Shown here piece after piece: positions 43,316 to 51,326 of a stretch of DNA of 64,000 bases; within the stretch, counting starts at the first letter, position 1; every line of letters begins with the position of its first letter. The position numbers were made by a program, and so were the translations under genes. The notes beneath the pieces are model-generated. The model searched no databases. It worked only from the letters and a program-made list of their open reading frames with translations, and was not told where the DNA came from. This DNA comes from Ochrobactrum sp. BTU1 (GTDB taxonomy: Bacteria > Pseudomonadota > Alphaproteobacteria > Rhizobiales > Rhizobiaceae): positions 774,001 to 838,000 of the forward strand of contig CP076355.1 of NCBI GenBank assembly GCA_018798825.1, given 5' to 3'.

Positions 43316-43636
43316 TTAGTTATGAGATTCGCGTTTTCTGGGCCAGAAGTGACGATTATCCCTTCCGCGATAATGCCTCTCAGACCGATAATGGCGCTTA
43401 CCTCTCCAGTCGCGAGATGGTCGTTCGCGATCCCAACGAGGTGGCGGTGGGGCATGGCGCCGAACACGCACACAACGTCCTCTTCGGTCAGTCACGCGCC
43501 CGGGTCCGCAGCGATAATCGACGCTGTGGGTCAAGCCCGTTTGATTGGCTGGCTCTGGCATTGAAACCGGTGCGGCCTGTGCACCAAATGAAAACATAGC
43601 CATCGCTGCCGCCAGTGAAATTACTGAGAGCCTCAT
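43316..43636 (-). CDS. Small exported Arg/His-rich protein
   Basis: 106 residues. Signal peptide MRLSVISLAAAMAMFSFGAQA, then one Cys pair in YRCGPGRVTDRRGRCVRVRR, and a basic tail rich in Arg, His, Tyr and Trp. GGAGGAAGGC precedes the ATG at 43634-43636. Similar CGPG...C proteins are common and uncharacterised in Hyphomicrobiales. It probably acts in the periplasm. Confidence 0.72.
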   Translation of the reverse strand: MRLSVISLAAAMAMFSFGAQAAPVSMPEPANQTGLTHSVDYRCGPGRVTDRRGRCVRVRRHAPPPPRWDRERPSRDWRGKRHYRSERHYRGRDNRHFWPRKRESHN

Positions 43637-43759
43637 GCCTTCCTCCATTCTAAAAAACAAACGATGTTAGGAACATAAACGAAGAAAACATCGATGGGTC
43701 ATCACGTTGTTTTTCCAATATGCCCAATAGATTGATGGTTCCTGCAGTTATGTATTTAA

Positions 43760-43846
43760 CTACCGCCTTCGGAGCACAAGAAAATAAATAAGGATCACTA
43801 CGATTAGCGGGACACCGAAAAGCCACATGACACCAGCTGTCAGCAT
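43760..43846 (-). CDS. 28-residue membrane peptide
   Basis: ATG 43844-43846 follows AGAGGAGAG closely. The product is MLTAGVMWLFGVPLIVVILI then YFLVLRRR: one transmembrane helix ended by a positive cluster. The ribosome-binding site is strong and lies inside a longer open frame, so the short form is preferred. Function unknown. Confidence 0.6.
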   Translation of the reverse strand: MLTAGVMWLFGVPLIVVILIYFLVLRRR

Positions 43847-44161
43847 ATTTCTCTCCTCTACGGACAAGAATAACAATGCATAGGAGCCAAACTGGTTCCC
43901 GAAGGGAGAGTGATCTCCAGATTCTCGAAGATGCCTTTTGGGTGGAATCAAACGCAAAAAACAATCGAAGCGGGGTGAATAATCAGATTAGATTCATGAT
44001 TTGATGGAAACATACTTGAAATTTTCTCGAACGATCAATCATTCAAAGTCAACGAGTTATACTTTCAGGTAGTTAGAATTGAAAGCGGTTCCCTCGCCCG
44101 TGGCGAATCAAACCTATTGACTGTTAATCGAAAAGGGAACATAACAAGAACAACGAGAGCT

Positions 44162-44359
44162 ATGGAGAGCATCATGAATGGAGTTTTGGAAAACTACGAC
44201 GCTGAGATTGATTTGGTATTAGCCTACCATAAGGGCGACGTGCGCGGGGCAATCGAATCTTTGCTCAAGGATCGTGAATATCTAATCAAAGAAGTAGAGT
44301 ATGCCAGCCTTGCAATCTCCTATGGACGCCGGCCAAGCCCTTTTCTGAGGGCTGCGTGA
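44162..44359 (+). CDS. Small hypothetical protein
   Basis: 65 residues, helical and acidic at the start (NGVLENYDAEIDLVLAYHKGDVRGAIESLL). ATG 44162 and ATG 44174 are both possible; GGAGAG fits the second better. Its stop codon overlaps the start of the next gene by one base, so the two are probably coupled. Confidence 0.6.
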   Translation: MESIMNGVLENYDAEIDLVLAYHKGDVRGAIESLLKDREYLIKEVEYASLAISYGRRPSPFLRAA

Positions 44360-44595
44360 TGAGGAACTTTCAAGCAGCGCTTCCTGAAGCCTATGCCTTG
44401 AAGTGCGCTCGGCGTGAAGTTCACCGGGACGCAGGGCGCCTTGGCGCACTCCTGCCTCACCGCATGGCACGTAAGTCAGGAATTGACTTTTGCGTGTTTA
44501 GTTTTCCATCAGCAAGACGGATGAGCGCTTTTATACGGCGTCATGGAGGCAAGCCTTTTGGCGAGGGTAACTGGGAACGAATTATTGTTCGCTAA
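44359..44595 (+). CDS. Small hypothetical basic protein
   Basis: 78 residues, basic, with the C-terminal part MSAFIRRHGGKPFGEGNWERIIV. Start ATG 44359 overlaps the previous stop (TGATG). A terminator follows, so the pair forms a short operon at the left side of the decayed island. No known domain. Confidence 0.6.
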   Translation: MRNFQAALPEAYALKCARREVHRDAGRLGALLPHRMARKSGIDFCVFSFPSARRMSAFIRRHGGKPFGEGNWERIIVR

Positions 44596-44660
44596 GCCGC
44601 ATTGATTTCCAATTTGGTGAAATGCCGGAAATGGAATAACCGATTGCTTGAAATAGAGAG

Positions 44661-44684
44661 CCCCGCCAAAGCGGGGATTTTTTT
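44661..44684 (+). terminator. Terminator of the small two-gene operon
   Basis: CCCCGC-CAAA-GCGGGG followed by ATTTTTTT. Confidence 0.85.
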
Positions 44685-44718
44685 GTAGATTTCGAACCCA
44701 AAATGATAGTTCCGCCGC

Positions 44719-45300
44719 GGAACCTAAATTTTGGTCTGCATGTTTCGGTCACGCAGAAACCGCTAGAATTAATGCAATGTAGATCGTTCTTATTGCTGCC
44801 GCTGCACTCACTATGATTTCCAGATCTGCGCTCGCGCAGGAGTCGCCTAAACCACCATCACCTCCTTCAGCCGAAGTGCCGAGTACTCCACCACCGCATA
44901 CATACATTCGCGTTGAGGATAAGGGCTTTAAGTTAGGCGTGAAGTGGGCTGAAGACGAGTCGACAAACGACTGTGCTTAGATTGTCTACAAGCTGCTTGG
45001 TCGCGTAGGGCCGCCAAAAAAGTAATCCGTTCGGTATGCCCAATCTTCGGCGTTTTTATCAGCGCGCGGATAAAAACCACCCAGTAATAGATCGGAGCGT
45101 TTTTTTGGTTCTTCGCCGGCGGGAGGAAGCCGTACGGATTTGATCAGCCAGCGGGCCTAGTAAATGCAATCAAGGCCAATGTGCAGCTAAAACTACTTAA
45201 AATGTCATCTAAGCCTCGGACCTGGATTCTTTGCACACAGTTCGAGCGCCTTCAATCGCTCAGCTGAGAATATGATATTGTTCAGATCGTCAGCTACGGC
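44719..45300. repeat. Degenerate copy 1 of a duplicated segment
   Basis: From GGAACC near 44719, this segment is clearly similar to 46047-46665: same 5' leader, a dead copy of the small exported protein, the downstream GATCGGAGCGTTTTTTT / GATCTGAGCGGTTTTTTT block and the tail of the gene at 46596-46868. The identity is partial, with small deletions. Confidence 0.75.
44777..45025 (+). pseudogene. Dead copy of the small Pro-rich exported protein
   Basis: It aligns along its length with the intact gene 46103-46387, but codon 2 is TAG (AAG in the intact gene) and a second TAG at 44978-44980 replaces GAG. The Pro-rich middle is about 12 codons shorter; the frame is otherwise kept to the final TAA. 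Two independent nonsense changes show that it is not expressed as a full protein. Confidence 0.85.
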
Positions 45301-45424
45301 TACAAGACAAAGTATGGCCAGCTTTGGTTCTGCTACGAACACCGGCAGCTTGGCGAAGACGCGTTGGCTGGACGACGGTAAGGTGGAAAGTCTGCCACGC
45401 AAAAACGAGGCAGACTTCAGACGC

Positions 45425-45619
45425 TTATCTTATGTAGATCCCTTTGCCACCACGAGGGATGGATGGGGAAAGCATTCTGCCTGGCCCGCCAGCGAGTACC
45501 GGCCCAGATGCTCGATCCTGCGTGACGGTCTGCTTGCTATCCGAAGTGACCGGAGCTGCTGCGAACGCAGCCCCCGATGCCATGATTGATCCGATTGCTA
45601 AAATGGCAACGATTTTCAT
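45425..45619 (-). CDS. Small exported hypothetical protein
   Basis: 64 residues. Signal peptide MKIVAILAIGSIMASGAAFA, then a short polar mature part. AGGAGGGC lies 5-6 nt before the ATG at 45617-45619. No domain known. Confidence 0.6.
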   Translation of the reverse strand: MKIVAILAIGSIMASGAAFAAAPVTSDSKQTVTQDRASGPVLAGGPGRMLSPSIPRGGKGIYIR

Positions 45620-45969
45620 TATGCCCTCCTCTACTGGCCTAGCCAGTCATTAAGCTGAAAACAAAATCGACCGTGCAAGCGTCATGCACGATCCAAAAGG
45701 CAGATGACCGCAAACTCAGTTACAGTGCCATAAGGCATATGTCGTATTTCGTATTTCGCATTTGCTGGTCGAGGCCTTAGACGAAGCCAAAAACGGCAGG
45801 ATTGGATAGGTTGGAAGCGGCCGAGGCCCTCGTCGAAGCCGCTACCGCTATTCATATAGGCGAACGTGGGATAGGCACGAACGAACAAAACACACTTTTC
45901 AATGAAAATTCATTTTGATAAAATTTTTGCCACGCATCGTGTCAGGAAGCTGGGTCCAAGCGCATGCGC

Positions 45970-46004
45970 AGCCCCGTGACGTTGAAGACGTGCCGGGGCT
46001 TTTC
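45970..46004 (+). terminator. Orphan intrinsic terminator
   Basis: AGCCCCG (45970-45976) and CGGGGCT (45994-46000), with inner pairing ACGT/ACGT, followed by TTTCTG. No gene on this strand ends here, so a small RNA of roughly 45880-46004 is possible. Confidence 0.55.
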
Positions 46005-46102
46005 TGTTGCAGGCATCAATCATAAAAATATGATCAACCTGCCTAGGAACCAAAGGTTCGTCCGCATGTTTCTTCTGCGCAAACACTGCTAGGAGTAATG
46101 CA

Positions 46103-46387
46103 ATGAAGATCGTCCTTATTGCTGCAGCTGCACTCGCTATGATTTCAAGCTCTGCACTTGCGCAGGAGCCGCCTAAGCCACCGGCACCTTCATCTGCCGA
46201 AGCGCCGGGTACGCCACCACCACCTCCGCCACATAGAGGTCCGCCTCCTCCCGAAAAGTCAGCACACATCCGCGTTGAGGATAAGGGATTTAAGGTAGAT
46301 GTGAAGTGCGCTGAAGATCAGTCAACAGACGACTGTGCTGAGATCGTTTACAAGCTGCTCGATCGCGTCGGTCCGCCGAAAAAGTAA
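46103..46387 (+). CDS. Small exported Pro-rich protein
   Basis: 94 residues. Signal peptide MKIVLIAAAALAMISSSALA, a Pro-rich segment (about residues 22-50) and a C-terminal part with two cysteines (DVKCAEDQSTDDCAEIVYKLLDRVG). AGGAGTAATGCA precedes the ATG. A dead duplicate lies 1.3 kb upstream. Function unknown. Confidence 0.72.
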   Translation: MKIVLIAAAALAMISSSALAQEPPKPPAPSSAEAPGTPPPPPPHRGPPPPEKSAHIRVEDKGFKVDVKCAEDQSTDDCAEIVYKLLDRVGPPKK

Positions 46388-46401
46388 TCCGTTTAAGATG
46401 G

Positions 46402-46422
46402 CCCCGCTTCGGCGGGGTTTTT
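46402..46422 (+). terminator. UUCG-loop terminator
   Basis: CCCCGC-TTCG-GCGGGG followed by TTTTT. Confidence 0.9.
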
Positions 46423-46595
46423 CTATTGCGCTAATACAAAAGCCCGTCCAGTGATTGATCTGAGCGGTTTTTTTGGGTTTTAGCTGGCGGGAGGGATCGG
46501 TACGGATTGGATTAGCCAGCCAACTTAGTAAATGCGATTAACGTTAACGTGCGATTAAGATTATTTAGAGTTTAGTCTATGCTGTCCAGTGTTGT

Positions 46596-46868
46596 TCATT
46601 CGATCGCCTCCAATCTCTCAGCAAAGAATATGTTCTTGTTCAGATCATACAGCCGGCTGGCGGCGTCCTTCTCTCCGAAACGATAGCAAGCCTTAAAGAT
46701 GTTGCCGAGCGCAAAGGACATGCCTTTGTGTTCAATAAGATCGTTTAGCTCGCTCGCCGCCTTCGGGAGCTCGTAATAGCTGGTCGAGCCGCCGTCTGAT
46801 TTGATCGCGCTATTGGATCGAAGGCCGAGATCAGTCAAGTGCACCGGCTTCGGCATAATCTGCTTCAT
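46596..46868 (-). CDS. Phage-type DUF3310-like protein
   Basis: 90 residues. SYYELPKAASELNDLIEHKGMSFALGNIFKACYRFGEKD and the end LYDLNKNIFFAERLEAIE resemble the DUF3310 family of phage proteins (nucleotide-metabolism related). The ribosome-binding site is weak. It is the last gene of a leftward phage-like cluster. Its 3' end is duplicated at about 45205-45300. Confidence 0.6.
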   Translation of the reverse strand: MKQIMPKPVHLTDLGLRSNSAIKSDGGSTSYYELPKAASELNDLIEHKGMSFALGNIFKACYRFGEKDAASRLYDLNKNIFFAERLEAIE

Positions 46869-46929
46869 AGAGACTAGTTATCCAGATCACCTGGGAGTGT
46901 CTCACGGTCAATTCTTGCATCTGGCACCA

Positions 46930-47262
46930 TCACACACCCTCCTCCACCTTCCGCTTTGGTCCTTCAAACTTCTCAGTCACTGGCCCGCCAGCAAGCAAGC
47001 CGCGCAACGCTGACAACTTATCTTCCACAAGCGGCCGGAAGCGTCTCGCGGCAAAAGGCGGGTTTTCATAACCAAACTGAGGGCACGTTCCACGATCAAC
47101 GCCTTTAAGCCGTACTCCGATGTAGGAGCCATGAGTATAATGCTCGAACGGTCCGATCCACTCGATCTCGTAAATCTCGCCTTCCTTTACCTCGAGGTAT
47201 TGCTCAAACCCAACGACTGAATCGATGCAGACCACTTTTTGGCCGACGTGGAATTGGTTCAT
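46930..47262 (-). CDS. Phage-like hypothetical protein
   Basis: 110 residues, opening MNQFHVGQKVVCIDSVVGFE with an SH3-like feel (EVKEGEIYEIEWIGPFEH). ATG 47260-47262 overlaps the stop of the upstream 37-residue peptide (ATGA). No assigned function; the style is that of phage accessory genes. Confidence 0.6.
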   Translation of the reverse strand: MNQFHVGQKVVCIDSVVGFEQYLEVKEGEIYEIEWIGPFEHYTHGSYIGVRLKGVDRGTCPQFGYENPPFAARRFRPLVEDKLSALRGLLAGGPVTEKFEGPKRKVEEGV

Positions 47263-47372
47263 TTTATTAGGTCTCCAATAGCGCACAAAACGACAATTGC
47301 AGCGATCACAGTTAAACAGTATCCGGTCACACGAGCATCAAACTGATCGGTGGTCTCGTCGATCCTGTCCAT
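47259..47372 (-). CDS. 37-residue membrane peptide in the phage-like operon
   Basis: ATG 47370-47372 has GGAGG 8 nt upstream. Product MDRIDETTDQFDARVTGYCL then TVIAAIVVLCAIGDLIK, a short cytosolic start and one membrane helix. It overlaps the preceding gene by 46 nt in another frame and the next gene by 3 nt. The excellent ribosome-binding site and tight overlaps argue strongly that it is real. Confidence 0.7.
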   Translation of the reverse strand: MDRIDETTDQFDARVTGYCLTVIAAIVVLCAIGDLIK

Positions 47373-47806
47373 AGTATCGACCTCCAATAAAAAGGTGCCC
47401 AAATCACCATACCGATCAGTGCCGCTAGTATAGTAAATTCAGTTGGGACGCCGAACCATTCCGCAAGAATTGATCCTATAACTATGAGCACCGCCATCCA
47501 CGCCATCCATGTCTCAGCTCTAGCATAGGCTGTGTTTGCTTCCACGTCGCCACTGTATGGAGTTTCGATTATGACGAGGTCGGCAGGATGATTAGTGCGA
47601 GGAATAGTATGAGGCCATGGCTCATCGCCGAAATAGAACTTGTCAGCCGTGAACACTATCTTGCTTCCGACCTTCCAACCCACTTCATCTGGATTGTCTG
47701 TATTTGGCACATCAACATCCACATAGATCTCACGTAACCTGATGTTGCCATGCCGCCCCTCAACAGTTGCACGTGTGGCTTTTTCTTCTGCTTCTTCACG
47801 CCTCAC
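47327..47806 (-). CDS. Hypothetical membrane protein of the phage-like operon
   Basis: 159 residues. A charged N-terminal domain (EIYVDVDVPNTDNPDEVGW, KVGSKIVFTADKFYFGDEPW) is followed by two helices near the C-terminus (WMAWMAVLIVIGSILAEWFG; FTILAALIGMVIWAPFYW). The start is GTG 47804-47806, inside the last codons of the frameshifted gene, so its translation may depend on that gene being read to the end. Confidence 0.6.
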   Translation of the reverse strand: MRREEAEEKATRATVEGRHGNIRLREIYVDVDVPNTDNPDEVGWKVGSKIVFTADKFYFGDEPWPHTIPRTNHPADLVIIETPYSGDVEANTAYARAETWMAWMAVLIVIGSILAEWFGVPTEFTILAALIGMVIWAPFYWRSILWTGSTRPPISLMLV

Positions 47807-48079
47807 CTCTGGCAGCGATCATGGCGTCGGCGTAAGCGTAAGCCAGCGAGGAAGCTACCTTGATGATTGTTGTATTGTCCATCTCTGCGACGGTCGCCAT
47901 CTCATGGTGCGATCCGCCAATAAGGCCAGTCAGTGCTTGCCCAGCAAATGATCACGTATTGTCAGGCCTTCATGCAGGCTGGCAATATTGAACCCTTGAG
48001 GATTTTGCCAAGTAAGGAATGGATTTGCATGCCCACCCGTGTTTACGCGCGCCGCCGTGCTCTGTGGCTGTTCAGACAT
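47796..48079 (-). pseudogene. Frameshifted phage-like gene at the head of the leftward operon
   Basis: GAGGAGACTGT before ATG 48077-48079 opens a frame reading MSEQPQSTAARVNTGGHANP, FLTWQNPQGFNIASLHEGLT, IRDH, then LLGKH and TGA. In another frame, with a shift in the GATCATTTGCTGG stretch (near 47945-47950), the coding sequence goes on as FAGQALTGLIGGSHHEMATV and ends AYAYADAMIAARGEA with TGA at 47796-47798. The joined product (about 93 residues) looks like a common phage/plasmid accessory protein. One base is missing; a sequencing error cannot be excluded. Confidence 0.7.
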
Positions 48080-48160
48080 ACAGTCTCCTCGTGTTGGTTT
48101 GTTTGCGGGTTGGTGGCCCGCAATTTGTCATTGTGGTGGAAGTGAAAGGGGCGTCAACAA

Positions 48161-48207
48161 GTCAGTGGGCGAAATAGCGCCTGAAATTCCCTATTTCGCC
48201 CACTGAC
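48161..48207. repeat. 17-bp perfect inverted repeat with 13-nt loop
   Basis: GTCAGTGGGCGAAATAG (48161-48177) and CTATTTCGCCCACTGAC (48191-48207). It lies upstream of the leftward phage-like operon and is flanked by direct GTCAAC hexamers (48153 and 48218). On the minus strand these are TTGAC-type -35 elements, so an operator of a lost phage repressor is plausible. Confidence 0.6.
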
Positions 48208-48501
48208 GAATAATTCCGTCAACCGACCGTTTCGAGAGTTCGACTGCTGTAATTATTAAAATAAATATTAAATAAATATGGTAAAAAAGCTATCTAAGAT
48301 TCCCATTTTAAATAACAAAAATATATACAATTTGACAAAATCAAAATAACTATTTATGTATTGTTTATCGATATTTTTTGATGTGTTTTGCTTATTGCGC
48401 GTTTAGCATCGCGCCCTGAACGAACCCCCTTTTAAAAATCGTTATCACTTTGCGTCACGCAAATGCGTGCTGCTATCTTTATTGCTATGAAAGGGTTCTT
48501 T
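48208..48501. other. AT-rich leader of the cold-shock gene
   Basis: No gene is seen. The AT-rich stretch 48240-48400 and a TTTGCG-TCA-CGCAAA palindrome near 48450 precede the csp start. Long structured leaders are usual for cold-shock genes. Confidence 0.45.
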
Positions 48502-48711
48502 ATGACCACTGGCACAGTTAAATGGTTCGATTCCACCAAGGGCTTCGGCTTCATTCAGCCTGATAATGGCGGCCTCCATGCGTTTGTTCACATATCTGCT
48601 GTCGAGCGCGCCGGAATGCGCGAAATCGTCGAAGGCCAGAAGATTGGCTATGATTTGGAGCGCGACATGAAGTCGGGCAAAATGTCTGCGTGCAACCTGC
48701 AGGCTGCATAA
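48502..48711 (+). CDS. Cold-shock protein (CspA family)
   Basis: 69 residues, a single cold-shock domain. TGTVKWFDSTKGFGFIQPD carries RNP1, and AFVHISAVERAG carries RNP2. It is an RNA/single-strand DNA chaperone. AAAGGG lies 6 nt before ATG 48502; an upstream extension to 48463 is not family-like. A terminator follows. It lies inside the decayed island. Confidence 0.92.
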   Translation: MTTGTVKWFDSTKGFGFIQPDNGGLHAFVHISAVERAGMREIVEGQKIGYDLERDMKSGKMSACNLQAA

Positions 48712-48773
48712 ATAGGTTCTCTTCTTTGCTTTGACCACGGATGTACTGGCACTGTTGAAAGAAGATTACTTTT

Positions 48774-48800
48774 AAGGTCAGGCGTTGCCTGACCTTTTTT
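48774..48800 (+). terminator. Terminator of the csp gene
   Basis: AAGGTCAGGC-GTT-GCCTGACCTT and TTTT. Confidence 0.88.
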
Positions 48801-48820
48801 ATTTTTAAGGGAATTCATTT

Positions 48821-49108
48821 ATGTCAATTGAAACGCAACCAATCTTCACCAAAGAGACACTCTTTAAGCCAACCTCATCTGTTAAAGAATCAATCGCAGC
48901 CAGAATAGATCGCACTGCGCGCGCCATACAACAGGTCGAGATGGACGCTCGAATTGCAAAGACTCTCCGGCTTAGAAATGCTCGGATGGAATATGAACAA
49001 ACTATTGTTCAGCCAGTTGCGAAAAAGAAGAGAGCAAAGAAATCACATCAGGGATCACAAACACACTCCCACAATCGATCGCTCACCATCCACAACGCGA
49101 ACTCATAA
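48821..49108 (+). CDS. Small hypothetical protein
   Basis: 95 residues with a charged helical middle (ARIDRTARAIQQVEMDARIAKTLRLRNARM) and a basic tail. AAGGGAATTC precedes the ATG. The last 30 residues may run into the adjacent phage debris. No known domain. Confidence 0.5.
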   Translation: MSIETQPIFTKETLFKPTSSVKESIAARIDRTARAIQQVEMDARIAKTLRLRNARMEYEQTIVQPVAKKKRAKKSHQGSQTHSHNRSLTIHNANS

Positions 49109-49346
49109 GCGCATTTTGAAAACCGACATAGCCGCGTTTTGCAATCGTTTCGCGTTCGCGCCAGTTTGTTTCCACCCTGTCGCGTTACTGCCCTACCCCT
49201 CGCCCGCGTCGTCTTCTGTTCAAACACACAATCCATGCGCTCGGTAAGCCCGTCGATGCGGTTTGTAACGCTTTCGACGGCGCGCATGATCTGCGAGGTC
49301 TGTTCCTGCATCCCGGCCTTTCGGGCGAATGTCTCCCCACCATCAA

Positions 49347-49630
49347 TTAAGCGCCTTCGACGTCGCCGGTCACGAATGACTCTGGACGATAGACAGAGAA
49401 CGCCAGTCGCTCTTCCACGCGGATCGTGAACATTTTCTTTTCGAAATCGTCGACGTTCTCGCTCGACAGCAGTACTTCGATGTCAAGACAGATCGAAGAT
49501 CTGTGCTGCGAAGCTGAAAGCACCCGTGAGGAATTCACCTGCAGCTATAGAACCTGACGAGGATGCTGCGCTGATGCCATCGCCGTTCCACCACGATTAC
49601 AATCCGGGTATCCAGCCACGAGACGTTCAG
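49347..49630 (-). pseudogene. Remnant of an HK97-type phage major capsid protein (C-terminal part, frameshifted)
   Basis: On the minus strand, 49554-49492 encodes GSIAAGEFLTGAFSFAAQIF then D. One extra base (near 49491) shifts to the frame that continues DIEVLLSSENVDDFEKKMFT and ends IRVEERLAFSVYRPESFVTG DVEGA with TAA at 49347. This is the conserved C-terminus of HK97-fold capsid proteins (...AQIFDR.D..V..S.EN.DDF.KN..TIR.EERLA..VYRPE.FV.G). Further upstream, GYP-type sequence is present but broken. The rest of the gene is gone. Confidence 0.8.
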
Positions 49631-49769
49631 TCCCAAGATGGAGCAGAGGACAAGGATTGATACGCCCTCAGGGACATCAGCAGTCTATCCAACAGCTTAT
49701 TGCACCCAATGAACTGCGATTTTGACCACTCTTCACCTCGTCTACAGTACAAATATGAGGAGAGAATTC

Positions 49770-49976
49770 ATGTATTATTTCAGGATTTTGGTAGTAATAG
49801 CTTTATCATTTATGCCAGCCTTATGGCACGCTTACGCGGCCGATGACAAACGGTCCCCCACTTGGAATTGCACAGGTGCAGACTGTGGTGCTCCTACGGG
49901 CGGCACGTTCATGGACGGGCACGGGAATACGATTTGTCAGGATTGCTTTGACCGGAACTTTGGAATTAACAACTGA
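49770..49976 (+). CDS. Small exported cysteine-rich protein
   Basis: 68 residues. Signal peptide MYYFRILVVIALSFMPALWH then AYA, followed by CTGADC and CQDCF, four cysteines that could bind zinc or form disulfides. GAGGAGAG precedes ATG 49770 at 8 nt. Function unknown. Confidence 0.6.
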   Translation: MYYFRILVVIALSFMPALWHAYAADDKRSPTWNCTGADCGAPTGGTFMDGHGNTICQDCFDRNFGINN

Positions 49977-50092
49977 GTATGGGATAATGACCGAGGGGGG
50001 TACATCCCTCCGAGTTTCAGTGGGGGCGGCGGCGGCGCTCCGTCTTGCGAGGCTGGCTGTCATAGGTGATCGAGCTGATTAAGGGTGATACA

Positions 50093-50485
50093 ATGCAGAA
50101 TGAGAAAATTGATCTGGACAAGCCAGGGTCACACAACGGTCGAGAGTTGGAATTGATGCTTGCCGGTGCGAAGCCTATGGCCAGCTTTCTTGCAGACGAT
50201 GCCGTTCCTTCTGAACTCGTAGGAGATGCTGAATTTCAACCCTATGTCGACAGTGGGAAAATTAAGAAATTCGTCACACGTAACGAAGAGCTGGCTTTCG
50301 AGTTGCGCACCTATTGCTTGCCTTCCGAGGAATGGCGTTGCAAGCTCAAGGACCTTATTTCTCGGCTCTCTTGGGCAGGCAACATAGAAGGGGTTTTCGA
50401 TAGGTTAGACCGCGAACGGATAGATGGATTTCTTCTCGGTTATTCGAAGGTATCTGTAGAAGAACACATTGCCAAGGTGAGGTAA
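50093..50485 (+). CDS. Hypothetical protein, possible immunity-like
   Basis: 130 residues, acidic, helical (ELELMLAGAKPMASFLADD, PSEEWRCKLKDLISRL, RERIDGFLLGYSKVSVEEHI). ATG 50093 after GGGTGAT. No known domain recognised. It lies next to the split YecA-like gene. Immunity-like is only an impression from size and acidity. Confidence 0.6.
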   Translation: MQNEKIDLDKPGSHNGRELELMLAGAKPMASFLADDAVPSELVGDAEFQPYVDSGKIKKFVTRNEELAFELRTYCLPSEEWRCKLKDLISRLSWAGNIEGVFDRLDRERIDGFLLGYSKVSVEEHIAKVR

Positions 50486-50594
50486 TCCTCCTCCTAATCC
50501 CTTAGAACCCTGCGCATGGCAGCATCCGTTCTAGATATAAGGTGATCCCACGCACTGCCACGTGCCCGATCAGATGGAGCATTGAAGACCTGCC

Positions 50595-51326
50595 ATGAAA
50601 CCGGAAGACATGCCGTCAGATGACTTATCCCCTCGCCTTCAACTGCTTGATGAGGAACTGAATAAGCTGATAATCGACAGCGATGCGATGTTCCTCAGTC
50701 AGCTTGAAGGTTTCCTTGCCGGGATCATCGTGTGTCCCGATATGATCATGCCGAGTGAATGGCTGCCGTTTGTCTGGGGTGGCGGCAATGAGGACGGTGA
50801 GTATGTCTTTGAAGATGTCGAACAAGCAAAGCTGCTTACAAATCTGGTCATGGAACATTACAACGCGACGATTACGGATCTCAGCCTAGGACGTTATGCG
50901 CCGGTCTTCGATGTCGATCCCAACGCAGACGACACCCTATGGGAATTCTGGATCGAGGGCTTTGAACAGGCCATGACGTAGCGTCCGCAAAGCTGGCGCA
51001 TTTATCTTAACGCTGACGAAGACACCGCAACGGCAATGGCTGGGCTTATCATGCTTATTGGCGTTGCTGAGGATGAGAGCTGCGTCGAGAAAGAAGAACT
51101 TGAAGGCATACACGAAACGGCACCCGACCTTATCCCCGGCTGGGTTGAAATACTGAATGCTGAGCGCCTAGCGGCTGCAAGGATCGGCCAATATGCGCGA
51201 AACATGCCTAATACGCGAAGCATGCTGAACATATTCTCGTCAGCCCGTTCGACAAAGGTTGGGCGCAACGATCCGTGCCCGTGTGGATCGGGCAAGAAGT
51301 ACAAGAAGTGCTGCGGGTTGAATTGA
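50595..51326 (+). pseudogene. YecA/UPF0149-SEC-C protein split by an in-frame amber codon
   Basis: The first part reads as a YecA/UPF0149 domain (LDEELNKLIIDSDAMFLSQLEGFLAGIIVCPDMI, SEWLPFVWGG, EFWIEGFEQAMT). TAG at 50979-50981 interrupts it. The same frame continues [19 protein letters not shown] and ends with the zinc-binding SEC-C motif [20 protein letters not shown]. Together these give one typical protein of about 243 residues. A single nonsense change separates the two domains. Confidence 0.88.

Larger units (their letters stand above)
46047..46665. repeat. Copy 2 (intact side) of the duplicated segment
   Basis: Partner of 44719-45300. It contains the intact exported-protein gene, its terminator and the 3' end of the DUF3310-like gene. 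Confidence 0.75.

Noticed and set aside
45682..45888. Minus-strand frame of 68 codons in the island
   Set aside because: Composition is not protein-like and there is no Shine-Dalgarno; probably chance.
48153..48223. MITE-like element (inverted arms plus GTCAAC flanking repeats)
   Set aside because: The unit is only about 60 bp and the GTCAAC hexamers are not directly adjacent to the inverted arms, so a target-site duplication is unlikely; a promoter/operator reading is preferred.
49048..49311. Minus-strand frame beginning MQEQTSQIMRAVESVTNRID
   Set aside because: The first 35 residues look like a phage protein fragment that continues upstream of the ATG (LIDGGETFARKAG), but the rest is not protein-like and it overlaps a plus-strand gene. 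Treated as debris beside the capsid remnant.
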